Positions 35,401-46,680 of a stretch of 64,000 nucleotides of DNA are shown piece after piece (the first letter of the stretch is position 1; every line of letters begins with the position of its first letter). A program made the position numbers and the translations under genes. This stretch comes from Gnetum montanum (lineage: Eukaryota > Streptophyta > Gnetopsida > Gnetales > Gnetaceae), in NCBI GenBank assembly GCA_015680685.1, contig MNCI01005255.1:1-64000 (forward strand), read 5' to 3'. Under the pieces are notes generated by a model. The model searched no databases and was not told the DNA's origin. It worked only from the letters and a program-made list of their open reading frames with translations.

Positions 35401-38136
35401 TAAAATTAATTCATAGAACCATTTCTTAGTTCTACAAACTTCTTTGCATATATTAAGCTTGTGTGGCATCCAAGTTCTCTTAACTCTTTAACGAGCTTTC
35501 TTATATCAAGTCTTTTAGAGGTGGATTAAAACTGTAATTAACCATATTCCAAATAATCTATAATAGGCCTCATGTCTGAGCTTTTGGAAAGAAATTCATA
35601 TTTTGATCCTAACATGGGTAATAGAACCATTTTATCTTTCATTTGTAGAATATTATGTTGGTTCTACAACCCTATGCTATTAAAAAGTTGATGTGGTTTG
35701 TAGAACTATTTTGAAGGTCATTGGTAGAATCAAATTTTAATTATATGAATTCACTCATTCATTTAACTAATGTGAAAGAAGAATTCTATAGATTTTTTGT
35801 AGAATTTATTTTTGGTTCTATGAGCCATGTTATATTTTAAACTCCTTAAACTTCCTTTGTATGTAGCCTTGTTTAATCTTTAATATGCTATGTTGGATTA
35901 AAAAGTGCAATAAGCATATGCATAAATTGATTTCATAACTTCTTTTGAGCCTAATATATTTATTTTGAATAAAATCTCTTTGTTGGTTTTGACATAATCA
36001 GTAGAACCATTTTAGCTCTTATTTGTAGAACCAAATTTTGATTCTATGAGCTATGATTATTCTTTCCCTTCTATTTTATTCATATAACATGCTTTATCTT
36101 TAAGTGATGATGTGGTAGAACCATTTTCAGACTTTCTTGTAGAAGTGATTTTTGGTTCTAGAATTTCACTCACTCATCTAGTATTGATGTGATAAATCTA
36201 GAAAGAATCATGATTGTAGAAAAACATTTTTAAGCTTTTTGTCTTCGAAGATCTCTGACATGGCAAGTAGAACCAATATAGTTTTTGTTCATAGAATCAA
36301 ATTTTGGTTCTACAAACTCATATTAAAATAAGAGCTAACATGGATTATAGAATCATTTAGAAACTCATGCATAGAATCAAATTTTGGTTCTACAAAGATC
36401 AACTTCTCAAATATTATGTAGATGATAATAAAATCTTCTTTGAATCAATCTTATAACCTCATGAGATACTAGCTCCTTAAAAACAAGCTTTTCTTATTCA
36501 ACCCATGTGACATAGAGGTTTTATTTGTAAAACCAAATCTTAGCATTCTCTTATAGAATGAAATCTCAGGATAATGTAAAGTTAATATTTAATTTATATC
36601 CAACTAACATGGTAGAACCAATTTGAAAGCTCTTTGTAGAACTAATTTTTGGATCTACATACTTTCTTGAATTTTTTTAACATAACAACCAAGACTTGGT
36701 GTGGATCATGGAACCATTTTAGATATTTCTTATAGAACCAATTTATAGAATCATTTTTTGATTCTTCTAATCTTTCCTAATTCTACAAGTTAATGTAGTT
36801 ATAAAGCTAATTGAACCTTTGGCCATAGAATACCTTTTTACTCTACAAATTTAATAAAGCTAATGTGGCTTGTAGAATCAATTTAAAAGGTTGTTGTAGA
36901 ACCAAACTATTCTAACTCCATGATCATATGTGGCTAACTAATATGAACTTTCATTTGTAAAATGAGTCTCACTCCAAATATTTGATTTTATGAGCTTTTA
37001 CTAATAAGATTTTGAGTCAATATCTACAATTAAGTGTTTGTATTAATGTTTGTCTTGTTACAAGCTAGAATAGAGGATGTACAATGAATCTTTTTAACTC
37101 CAAAAATGAATCTTTGTTGATCCAAAACCTAGCTAATAATCTTTTATAATAAGAAATGATATTTTAGATTAGATTTTGTGCTCATAAGCTCTTTTCTTGA
37201 AATTAATTAAGATATACTTAATTATCTAGCGTTACTCTAAGGTATCTTATAAAATCAAATTTGGCTTAAAGTCTAGCTGTTAATGTTGATTTCTTAAAGC
37301 TTGACTCATGAGCTCATATGTTTAACTAGTAAATAATTTTTGATCTATTAAAATACTTAAAATTTCCATTATCAAGAATCATTTTAAGATTCTTTGATAA
37401 AATAAATTGACCTCTTTTAGAAATTTCTACAAATACTTTACCTTTGTAATCCTCGTTCTTTATCTAGTACTTTTCATTTTGTACACTCACAATTAGGAAA
37501 AATATAACTATGAACCAAAATTTGATGTAAATTCAAAATACTTTCTTTTGAGCTTGATAAGAGTGCTTCTTGTAAAAACAATGCAAGTGACTCAACTTAA
37601 TCATACTATTTTAATTTTGCAATATTTTTATTGATCTAAGAAACTTTTAAACATTTCCGAAAATAAGCTCAACATTTCTAATGCTCAGTATTGCATGAAT
37701 ATTGCAAATTATTATAACAACAATATTCCCCCCCAAAAAAAAACATTTTTATAAGTATATTATAGATATACATAAGATCTTGATAGAAATTTAAATATTT
37801 TTCAAGGAAAAACCCTATCATCTTAAAGCTAAGTAGGGATGAAACAATCCTAGTTGTTGTACCAAAATAATTTGGTGTTAATTCAAAATTCTTGGTAAAA
37901 TAGTTAAACTTGGATTCCTAGGGTCTTCCTAGGGTCTTCAAGAAAGAGGATCCAAGGTGCCCTAGATGGTCTTGTTAATCATCAAGGGACTTGAAAAGTG
38001 TAAACAATGTGATTAAATTAAATGGAAATGAAAAACCAATTTAAGAGAAAGAACAAAAATTAATTGTAGAATAGGCTTGCACAAAAATGAATTATAAACT
38101 TTTTGCAATAATAAAATATTAAAAGTATAGAGTTCA
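32498..38136. other. AT-rich non-coding region
   Basis: No recognisable gene on either strand; open frames are short and low-complexity. An Asn/Lys-rich minus-strand reading near 33240-33440 looks like a nucleocapsid-type basic stretch but has too many stops to assign. The repeat field at 35300-36960 is the only clear structure. Confidence 0.6.
35300..36960. repeat. Degenerate repeats built on GTAGAACCAAATTTTGGTTCTAC
   Basis: About 15-20 phrases of the type TTGTAGAACCAAATTTTGG and TTTTTGGTTCTACAAAC occur at irregular 50-150 base spacing (clear copies near 35335, 35425, 36010, 36295, 36380 and 36640). When a forward and a reverse phrase adjoin, they form a near-perfect palindrome. AT-rich linkers separate them. 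This could be an old minisatellite or a decayed transposon LTR field. Confidence 0.6.
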
Positions 38137-38842
38137 AATGTATACAAATTATTATCATAAAATAGGCTCGTCAGGCCCAAGAGGAGGCGGCCTGGGAGGA
38201 GCAAGAGCGCCTGCAGGAGGAAGAGGAACAATGGCAATGGCAACTTGACCAGGCACATGAACACAGCACCCGCCAGTGGCTCAGGGGGGGGGGGGGGTTG
38301 CCCATATANACTCGTTGGCCGATTGGAGAAGGAGAGAGGCCACTATGTAGGGCATCTAGTAGGTCGCGAACTTCATGGACACCGAGGAGCATCGCGCCAC
38401 TCTGGACCTGCTTCATGAGCTGGAACAGCCTCGGTGTGCCTGTCGCCTTCTGCCGACTCACCCTTAATGGCCCCCCCCCTTGCCGTTGCCCCCCCTCCCA
38501 TCCCTTGTTTGTTTCGTCTGTTAGTTGGGGTTGCACCCCCCCTTGCGCCCCCCTCTTTTTTGTTTTTAAGGGTGTCCCCCCCCCTTGTTGGGGGTGCGCC
38601 CCCCCTGTCCCCTTGCTCTCACTGTTCAACCTCGGGGTTTTTGAGGTTTTGAGGTTTTGCGGCTTTGTGGCTCGGTGGCTTAGCTCGGTGTCCGCCGAGC
38701 TTTGAAATTTGTGTTTTTCTGGGGTCCCCCCCCCTCACAGTGGGCCATCACTGATGTCCCCCCCATTGTACTTGTTTACTCGTGTACCATAACTTTCAGT
38801 AATACAAACCCAAACATTCTCTCAAAAAAATGTGTACAAATT
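38137..38842 (+). mobile_element. GC-rich retroposed-looking insertion with 14-bp target duplication
   Basis: The body (38151-38828) is much richer in G+C than the surroundings. It ends in CTCAAAAAAA and is flanked by AATGTATACAAATT (38137-38150) and AATGTGTACAAATT (38829-38842). The 5' part reads in one frame as a Glu/Gln-rich helix (EEAAWEEQERLQEEEE), and after a frame change as FMDTEEHRATLDLLHELEQ. The downstream part has long C and G runs and no stable frame, then an UTR-like end. It has the hallmarks of LINE-type retroposition of a truncated transcript. The parent gene is not recognised. One N lies at about 38308. Confidence 0.55.
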
Positions 38843-38849
38843 GTGTGCC

Positions 38850-41000
38850 CAAATGCACAATAAGTTGTACAAATGAAGCTTGAAGTTTGTTGAAGCTGAT
38901 AGGTTTTGTTTTACAATTACCCTCATGCTTTAGATGCTTCCAAGATTCCATTATTAGAACTCCTTGCTTGTTCTGAGGTTGGATTTGCCATGTTGGTTGA
39001 AAAATGATGGGTAAATGCTTAAATTTTTATTATTGGGAAATTTCTCTAAGAGTCTCCAATACTCAGTTGATTGCCAGTTTGCCAAAAAGGTTTAAAAAAT
39101 GCTAAAGGTTTCAAGTACCAAAAGTTCAAGAAGCTATTCAATGTGGTTGAATTTCTTTATAGTCCATACAGTTGTTGAATTGAAGCTACAAATTTTCCCC
39201 ATGATTGCTGATAGATTGATGTAATTTGTAGCTATGATAGATCATTAATTCTAGTGTAGTTTTCCATTTATGATAAATTTGATGCACCAAGGCCATTAAA
39301 ACTATCCTAAGTACTATAAAAAGCAAACATGCCTTGAAAACTATGATGGCTTCACCAAAACTACACTAGTCTTGGAAAACTATGTTGGATTCATGGAAAC
39401 TACATTGGCCTTGAAAGACTATGTTGGCCTCATAGAAACCATGCTAGCCTTGTTGTGAAAATTAAAGCCCAATAATTTCCATGCCAGTTGCAGGTGGTTC
39501 AAGTATAGTCTTAGCTTTGACTAACATGAAATCGATGAAAATACCAAATTTGAGTTCCCAAGGAATTTTTAGCCTTCCCAAGCCCAAATATAGACATGAC
39601 ATAACTTTTTCCACCTAGGAAGTGAGGCTATATCAACTTATGAGCCATGTTTAGCCTCAAAAAGTTACAATATGTAAGATTGCAGCCTATGAACTGCAAG
39701 CCTTACATTTTACAATAAAATTCAACCTTAAGCTTACTGGTGAAGGTTACAATGCTAATAAGTTTCTACATGAATTTTCTTAGTGGTGTTTTATTAGCCT
39801 CTCTTTGTTGATGTTTTGAGAATTGACCTGAGAGACATTGAAAAAGAATATAAAAAATCACCAAAGGTCCATCACCAACATTTCCTCTCCATGCTTAATT
39901 CCATAGTGTTGAACCATGCCAAAGAGTACTTGTGATGATGGGATAAGTGTTATGATGAGATGATATAGGTTAAGGGCTATATTTGGTCATGAGGGAGTGG
40001 TGACAGTGGTTAACAATAAGTTCTATATGTTGAAATCATGGTTATAGTTATGGTAATGACATGTTAGCTAACCAATGTATTCTTCACACTTCATGCTTCA
40101 AAGTGTTGATTACTTGGTAATGTTCTTTTGGAACCAAAACTTCACTTCAAGGTTTCTTTGGCCATTAGGCTTCTCCCTTTTCTTATTTAAAGCTATTAAT
40201 CTATTTTTTTGGGCTTCATTAGCCTTCCAATTTCTTGGCAATTTACTTTCCCCTTCTCTCTCTCTTTTTCTCTCTCTCTTTTGCAAGGTGAAACCTTCAT
40301 TGGGTTTCATTGCTAAGGTTGAATTTGATTTGGTTTTCTTATTGAATGAGATTTGCTACATCCAACAAGCTTAATGGTAGAGCATGACGAAGAAGAGGTC
40401 ATATGACCATAGTGAATGAATGTCAAACATAGGTCATCATTATTGTTTAGGGTAAGAAAGGTTATAATTAGGCTATAGGATTGGACTTAAAGGGGAATAA
40501 TATAAATAATGTGAAATAAGCACTCTTGGTATAGTAGGATAAGCTAACCAAATCTTATGCATCAAGGTCACATGGCAACTTACTATTGCGATGAGTTGCA
40601 CCTTCGTAATGACTTCAACATTCATTCTACAAGCACAACTCCAAGAGAACAAGAAAAGAAGATAAAGGAAACATGTCATTATAATACATTACATAGGACT
40701 AAGAGCCTTTGATCATTTATTCACATTGGATCAAGAATCCAGAGATACAACAAAGACTTAGGTCTCTTAGGGAATGCATGCTTAGGTGCTATGAGCTGCA
40801 CTAGGCGATTTCTCTTCTGATGCCTCCTAAGAATACCAAGAGCTCTTTTTATAGGAGAAAAAAAGCACACCTTTTACTATACATAGTCTGCTACATGCAA
40901 ATAGCACTACTAGAACCTTATCTCTAAAGAATCCACAAAATCTACTTTACAAAAGTAAATTGATAGATATACTATTATAGCATGTAAGCATACCTTTACA
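38850..41000 (-). mobile_element. Relic F: 3' LTR and 3' UTR fragment of an A/B-like element
   Basis: Around 39783-39860 the sequence matches the LTR/polypurine junction of A (AGTGGTGTTTTATTAGCCTCTCTTTGTTG against GTGGTGTTTCATTGGCCCCTCTTTGTTG), including a weak form of the same hairpin. The LTR would lie left of 39793 and the 3' UTR to the right. About 40590-40640 (CAAGCACAACTCCAAGA) matches the 3' UTR of A near 15585-15605. Outside these anchors the sequence is too decayed to delimit. No CGTATACG palindromes remain. Confidence 0.5.
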
Positions 41001-41099
41001 TGCTTAGTTACTATACAAGATACTTTTCATGCAATTATGCAATGATGCATTACTAGGAGAATCAAAGCCTTCATCTAAGTTAACGTAATCATATTTTTG

Positions 41100-43600
41100 A
41101 GAACTCCATGGATGAGGAGAAGGGGGAGTGTGGAAACTGCTAGGTGATCCATCATAGAGGATATCTAAAATTTGAAACCTTGAGCCATTAGCATGTGCTT
41201 GGGTGATCCTTTGGTCAAGAATCTTAAGGTTCAGTGTCCTTGGATTCTGTATGCCATATTCATGACAATGTTGTTCAATATCATACTTATTACTAGTGTA
41301 GACGTCATGATAGAAAGCATAACCCCATGGGTTAGACCAATCTATCCTCTAGGTGATACAATTTACTAGAAAATAGTGATGATTTTCTCCAAAATTTAGA
41401 GAATGCCATCCTCTTACCTATATATCACTATAATAGATCAGGTCTCCATGATATTCATTGTTTCTTCTAAAGAGATGCCTTGGGTAAGTGGATGCATAGT
41501 ACTAAGGAGAGTCACCATACTTTTCCCACCACTGCTAGAAGGTAGTATTGGGTCCTCCCCACTGGTCTATTTTGATTTGATAAACATGGAAGGTGCTAGG
41601 CTCATATAGTGGCCAATGAAGAAGAGATTCAATGGAATAGGAAACTTCATCTTCATCTATAGAAGGAGGATGGGGATCAAAGTTGAGGTTAGTTATTGTG
41701 ACATAATACTTTACTAGAATTAGAGCAATTATGGGATGATAGTTCATTTGTCTAATTTAGCTAGAAGTATCCTCAAATATGAAAAAGGTCCTGAGACTAG
41801 AAAAGTTTGCACCATGCTAAATGCCATGAGTATATTATTTTAAGGTAAGCATGTATAATTCATTAGCCCTACATGATTTGATCCTACTAGATGATTTGAG
41901 TAATCATCCTTCTTAGGTTAGTATATCTACAAATAGAAAACAACAAAAGCTAGTTAAAATTAAATAGAAATATTATACTCTTTGGTGATGAAATCTACTA
42001 AACAATTTTTAGCATCATTAATGAACTTTGTCGAGAAATCAAAATTTTCAAAATACAGAGCCCATCTTATCAATCTAGTATGAGCAACCTTGTTTAAATG
42101 TTTTGAGCTAAGGTATTTATCAAATTTTTTAAGATCACTTCTAATGACGAAATGCTTATCTTGAAAAAATAATCTAAACTTTTCAATACCATTCACAATT
42201 GCTAAGAGTTCCTTATGAGTACTATGATAGTTCTTTTGTATATCCAAAAACTATTGAATGCATACATGCAAAATCTTACTACTTTGTCCTTATCTTCCTT
42301 TAAAGTTGCACCCCAAAATTCACTTGAGGCATTTGTCTCAAGGATTAAAGTAATGTAGGTTGGAAGTTGCAAGTGTGGGAGATTCTTGCAATGCTTTTTA
42401 AGTTGGATAACTGTGTTAGTGTGTTCTTGAGAACATGAAGGAGGGTTTAAACCTAATTGATCATTAAAGAGCTTCTTATCTTTTGCAATATTTTTATAAA
42501 ATCCAAATACATAATTCACACATCCTAAGAATCTTTGTAATTGAGTTTTATCTCTAAGTTCTTCAAGAAACTTAGAAATAGATTCTAAGAAATGTGGTTG
42601 TAAGGAAGTCTTACCATGACTTATTTGTAATTCGAGAAACTCTATTTCTTCTCTGGCTATTTGCATTTTTGCAGGAGAAAGTACTAAGCCATTATCATCT
42701 ACTAATTTGTGAAATGTTGTTAAATTTTTTAAATGCTCTAGAGGGTCTTTACTCATAATTAGGATATCATTAATGTAAACCATAATGAACGAACACTGAC
42801 TAAATATCCTATCCATACAAGATTGAAATATGGATGGGGCTATTTTTAACCCAAAGGGAAAAAAAATCCACTCATATAGACCATCAGGTATTGTAAAAGT
42901 AGTCTTCCATTGATCTTCTAGATAAACCTGTATTTGCCAAAAACTAGATTTTAGATCAAATTTAGAATATAAATTGGTTTTATATAGGTACTGAAATAGG
43001 TCATATTTTTTTGGAATAGAGTGTTGGACTAGTTTAATCAAGTCATTTAGTGATTTATAGTTGACAACGAATCTCTTTTTTCCTCTTACTAATTCTGCTC
43101 ATTTGTTCATATAAAAAGCTACATAGAACAACATAGTTGTGCTAGCTTGAAATAGTCCTTTGAGAGTAATTGATTAATCTCTTCCTCACATTCTACCTTT
43201 AAGCTTGGTGGCCTTTCTATGTGCTAAGCTTTTAACTTGATCTTTATACCATATCTTAATTCAATATGGTACCAGTGTTCTTTCTTGTGTTAGAAAGCTA
43301 TTGGATCCTCATTTGCTATGATCATTAGTTTCTATTTGAGATTATGAAATTTATTTTCCATCTTGTTGACTGAATTTACTAGCCATTTATTATTTTTCAT
43401 CTTTTTTGGATTTTCTGAGGTAAACCTATTTCTATACCTTGGTAATATACTGAACTTGTAAGTTCCTAATGTAATACTATTTTGTCCTATACTATATGGT
43501 TCTAGGTGTTGAAGGTTATCTATCCCTAGTAACATGTCATAAGAAGGTAAATTAAATTGAATTACCTTTATGATTAAACTTTGATTAGTGGTGAGGTACC
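41100..43600 (-). pseudogene. Endogenous pararetrovirus (Caulimoviridae-like) relic: protease, RT, RNase H and downstream part
   Basis: Reading down the minus strand: about 43580-43440 carries a protease C-terminal signature (SYDMLLGIDNLQ). 43041-42202 is open for 279 codons with FDLKSSFWQI, FPFGLKIAPSIFQ and VYINDILIMSK (the catalytic YxDD appears as YIND). IEFLELQISHGK, QLQRFLGCVNYV and LILETNASSEFWGA follow. 42247-41960 is RNase H (YHSTHKELLAI, IRSDLKKF, LVDFITKEY). Below it, 41750-41100 continues a polyprotein-like reading (RHLFRRNN, DWSNPWGYAFYHD) with stops. The motif set is pararetroviral rather than Ty3/gypsy. A catalytic residue change, frameshifts and stops show that it is dead. No coat or movement protein was identified. 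Confidence 0.75.
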
Positions 43601-43930
43601 CCTACACTCAACCATACGAATACGAGTGTTATACGTGCGATCTGGTCAAACTCCACAGACTAAGTGCCTACATACCTCATGGAACACTTAAGGTTAATCA
43701 TTCGTTGTCTTCCCAGACTTACTTGTATTTGTCATGATTGTATGGTTAAGTAAGTTTGAGGTATGTGATTTTTATAGTTTTTCTATTTTATCTCCTATGC
43801 TAATGAGTTGAAGGGTGAAGAGACTAATTGACTAACTTTGACTAACTAACTAAGCCTTAATTAACCTAGCATCATCATCCATTCCCACTTACCATTCACA
43901 CCCTGAACTGATGCAACCTTGGTTACCAAA

Positions 43931-44409
43931 TGCTAGTCGTTACTGGGATCACCAAGTGTAATGCACATGCTTGAAGCAGTCGTACTGAGGCACTTAACTA
44001 GGAGAGAAGGGTTGAGAGAGATTTAATGACTAATAAAGCATTTAAATGATAAATAGTAAGTAACAGTAAAGAAAGTCCTAATTATCCTAATCCATGCACT
44101 GCAAGGTTTATCCAAGAAGCTCATCTTTATTGCCGTACAAAAACTTGTGTTTAGGTACAATATTTTCTCAAATAAAGATTTGTTCACTTTGGAGTTCCTA
44201 CTATGGGCACATGGAAATTATTCTATCTCTAGAGAGGTAAAACGTGCCAGAGTTTCACTACAGTCTAGGCCTAGATTTTCGAACAAGGAAGAGCCACCTC
44301 TTATTTATAGACTTGGTGGTGCACTGCGATATCGCATGGGATGCGATATCGCGATGGCCATGATATCACATACATGATATCGAGGCCCATGCGATATCAT
44401 GTCCCATCA
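43931..44409 (-). repeat. Candidate short LTR G with GATATC palindromes
   Basis: On the minus strand it begins TGATGGGACATGATATCGC and ends GACTAGCA. Just before it is GTCATGGGGGTG (polypurine-like) and a short reading ELEDNFSFSHGGV, like the end of a chromovirus polyprotein. Just after it is TTTGGTAACCAAGG, a primer-site-like sequence. A TATAAATAAG box lies at 44311-44301 (minus), downstream of a palindrome cluster. No second LTR was found, so it may be solo or a fragment. Confidence 0.4.
44325..44402. repeat. GCGATATCGC palindrome cluster in LTR G
   Basis: Five GATATC sites lie in 78 bases. Two are full TGCGATATCGC palindromes; the others are flanked by ATG/CAT. The cluster lies upstream of the minus-strand TATA box, as in the U3 of the other families of the window. 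Confidence 0.6.
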
Positions 44410-45402
44410 CACCCCCATGACTAAATGAAAAATTGTCCTCAAGTTCTTTATAATAATATTGGAAAGGTATGGGATTATTGACTAAATGGAACTAATGGTG
44501 AATGGGATGACATGTGAACAGATCATCATTACAAGACAAGACAAAACTGGTGTTCATGACAACAAGAGTGAACACCTTATTGTTGGTACATTTGGCCATT
44601 ACATGGAGCAGTTGGAATATTTTGTTCAAAATATGAGCAAAATCCCTAGTTGTAAATTTGCAGTTTAGTATTGTGAGTAATGGGTATTGTTGGAGAAGAA
44701 AGCTTGGTAAATAATGTTGATGATTTAAGCCTTCTTGGAAAGTAAATTAAAGTACCAAGATATTTTCTTGAGTGAAGGTTGGAATAAAAAAGAGAAGGAT
44801 TATTTACCACAAGAAAGCATACTACCTGATTAATATTGGCAAAATAAACAACACCGTGGGTAGTGGATAATCAAAAATCGGCTAAAGAGTCCAACTGGTT
44901 TTGAATTTGTAATTATCAAAGGGTGTAAAAGTTTCTGTATTGCAGAAAACCCAAATTCACGTATGACTTGAGACCCATTGTTAACGCTGCTGGGAAAAAT
45001 GAAATCAGAAAAAAAAATGGAGCTGAATGCCGAGGTATTAGGGTGTTTCCTTTGGCTTGTTGGTTCTAAACTGCGTCCATGTACCAGTCGGAGCTATGTT
45101 GCCGACTCGTCAGACACCAAACCTAAGTTTGTGAAGCGCGTGGGAGGTCCTTCTTGCACCGATGAGTCGTTTTAATAGGGGTTTCTGGAAGTAATCATGT
45201 GGAGAAAATCAGACAGAATTGAGGCCAATGGAGGGCAAAACGTAGGGATTAAACAACAAAGAAAAAATCGAAACCCTCTATATACAATACACGGAGAAAG
45301 ACGTCCCGTTTTGTTCGGGCCCCGATTCTATTTTTGTCGCAGGCCGTAGCAGTTTCAGTTGTGCAGGTAGCAACGGCTCTAAAGGTTCCTACAGTTTCAA
45401 TG
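44410..45402. other. Non-repetitive flank of element B, possible host promoter
   Basis: No LTR or pol sequence was recognised. Base composition is less AT-rich than elsewhere. A TATATACAAT box at about 45280 is followed by a leader-like stretch and an ATG at 45400, exactly where B inserted. Joined to 61618 onward, the frame opened by that ATG stops after about fifteen codons, so a coding exon is not demonstrated. Confidence 0.3.
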
Positions 45403-45407
45403 GCTAC

Positions 45408-46656
45408 TAAAACACCACAAAATTTTGAGCTTAGTACTTCCCCAGCAAGAAGCAGGTCTCTAGGAGCCACAAACGGCCACGGCTACATTTGGCATCGCAC
45501 ATTGCAACTTCTGGAATCAAAAGGCCCACTTTTCACTAAGTGCAGTACCAGCGTATATGCCCAGCGTATACGCCCGATAGTACCAGCGTATACGCCCAGC
45601 GTATACGCTCAGCATCAACAGTGTATACACGTCTAGCGTATACGCCCGACATTCCTAGCGTATACGCCCAACAGACATCCGACTTGCACGCCCAATGTAC
45701 ATGCCTCGTCTGTACACTCGGCACCACAGATGCACACGCCCGATGATGAAGTCTCAATGATAGAATGGAGACAACACCGAAGAGCAAGAATCGAAGCAAG
45801 TCGGCAGCCGTCAGTGTATACGCCTGGCGTATATGCCCAGCCATTGTTGGCGTGCACGCCCAGCGTCCATAACGTCTCCACCCAAGTTCACATGCCTGGC
45901 ACGTCCAGCGTATACGCTCAGCATGTACGCCGGCATGATGTGGCGTATACGCCCTGCGTATACGCTCAGCAGATGTAATATGTTGTATATTTGTAAATTG
46001 TATACACCCGGTCAATGCGCCATGTGTCTCCTAACCCGAGTCTAGCGTAACAACCGGTATAAAAACCCCACTTCTCCACTTCACCATGGAGGGTTGGCAA
46101 AAATCCCAGAGCATACCCAGACATTTATGCTGCGCACTAGAGCTCAAAACCCTCTTATGCTGGAAAACCTATATGCCGCGCACAGTCTCTACGCCATGCC
46201 CACAGCGTATTCTAGCCCAGCCGCCCTCCCATCCGTCGAGGCTTTTCGTCCGCCTTGTGCTCCGCCACAACTGCGTTAGACCGGTGCACTGTATTTTCAT
46301 TCTGTAATATCATTGTTATATTTGCTGCATAAGATTTTTTACAGTTTACAGTTTTACGGAAACTTGGCCCACGCATTCTGTTTACGCTCGTTTACGCTTA
46401 CGCTCCGTTTGCATCTGTTTTATGCTGTTTACGCCGTCTACGCCCGTTTACGCCATTTACGCGATAATCCAGCGTATAGCACCTTTGCATACGTGCAGGT
46501 AAATCCTTGTCTGATCCGCATGTGGACTACCCAAGGTACTCTATCTTCGTGCATTCTAGCTCTCCCTCAAGCGAAGGCAGGGTCTTCTGTTCTCGTCCTG
46601 CGATCCCACGGTCTCTATTTCCTTCCAACCAGAGGCCGACGATTTCAGGCGGTACA
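45408..46656 (+). repeat. 5' LTR of element B
   Basis: The start is TAAAACACCACAAAATTTTG, in which the canonical TG has become TA (the 3' LTR keeps TG). The end is CAGGCGGTACA. TATAAAAA is at 46058-46065. U3 (45540-45970) holds about fifteen GCGTATACGC-type palindromes. Downstream of the TATA box are more dispersed TTTACGC phrases (46380-46500). Confidence 0.9.
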
Positions 46657-46661
46657 GAAAT

Positions 46662-46680
46662 TGGCGCTAGAAGGAGGGCC
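46662..46680 (+). other. Primer-binding site of element B
   Basis: TGGCGCTAGAAGGAGGGCC lies five bases after the LTR end. The same core follows the two C LTRs. The tRNA cannot be named from memory with confidence. Confidence 0.7.

Noticed and set aside
38171-38705. Open frames of up to 152 codons on both strands of the GC-rich insert
   Set aside because: They cross an N and long G/C homopolymers. Frames on opposite strands are mirror artefacts, and the only plausible coding pieces are short and in different frames.
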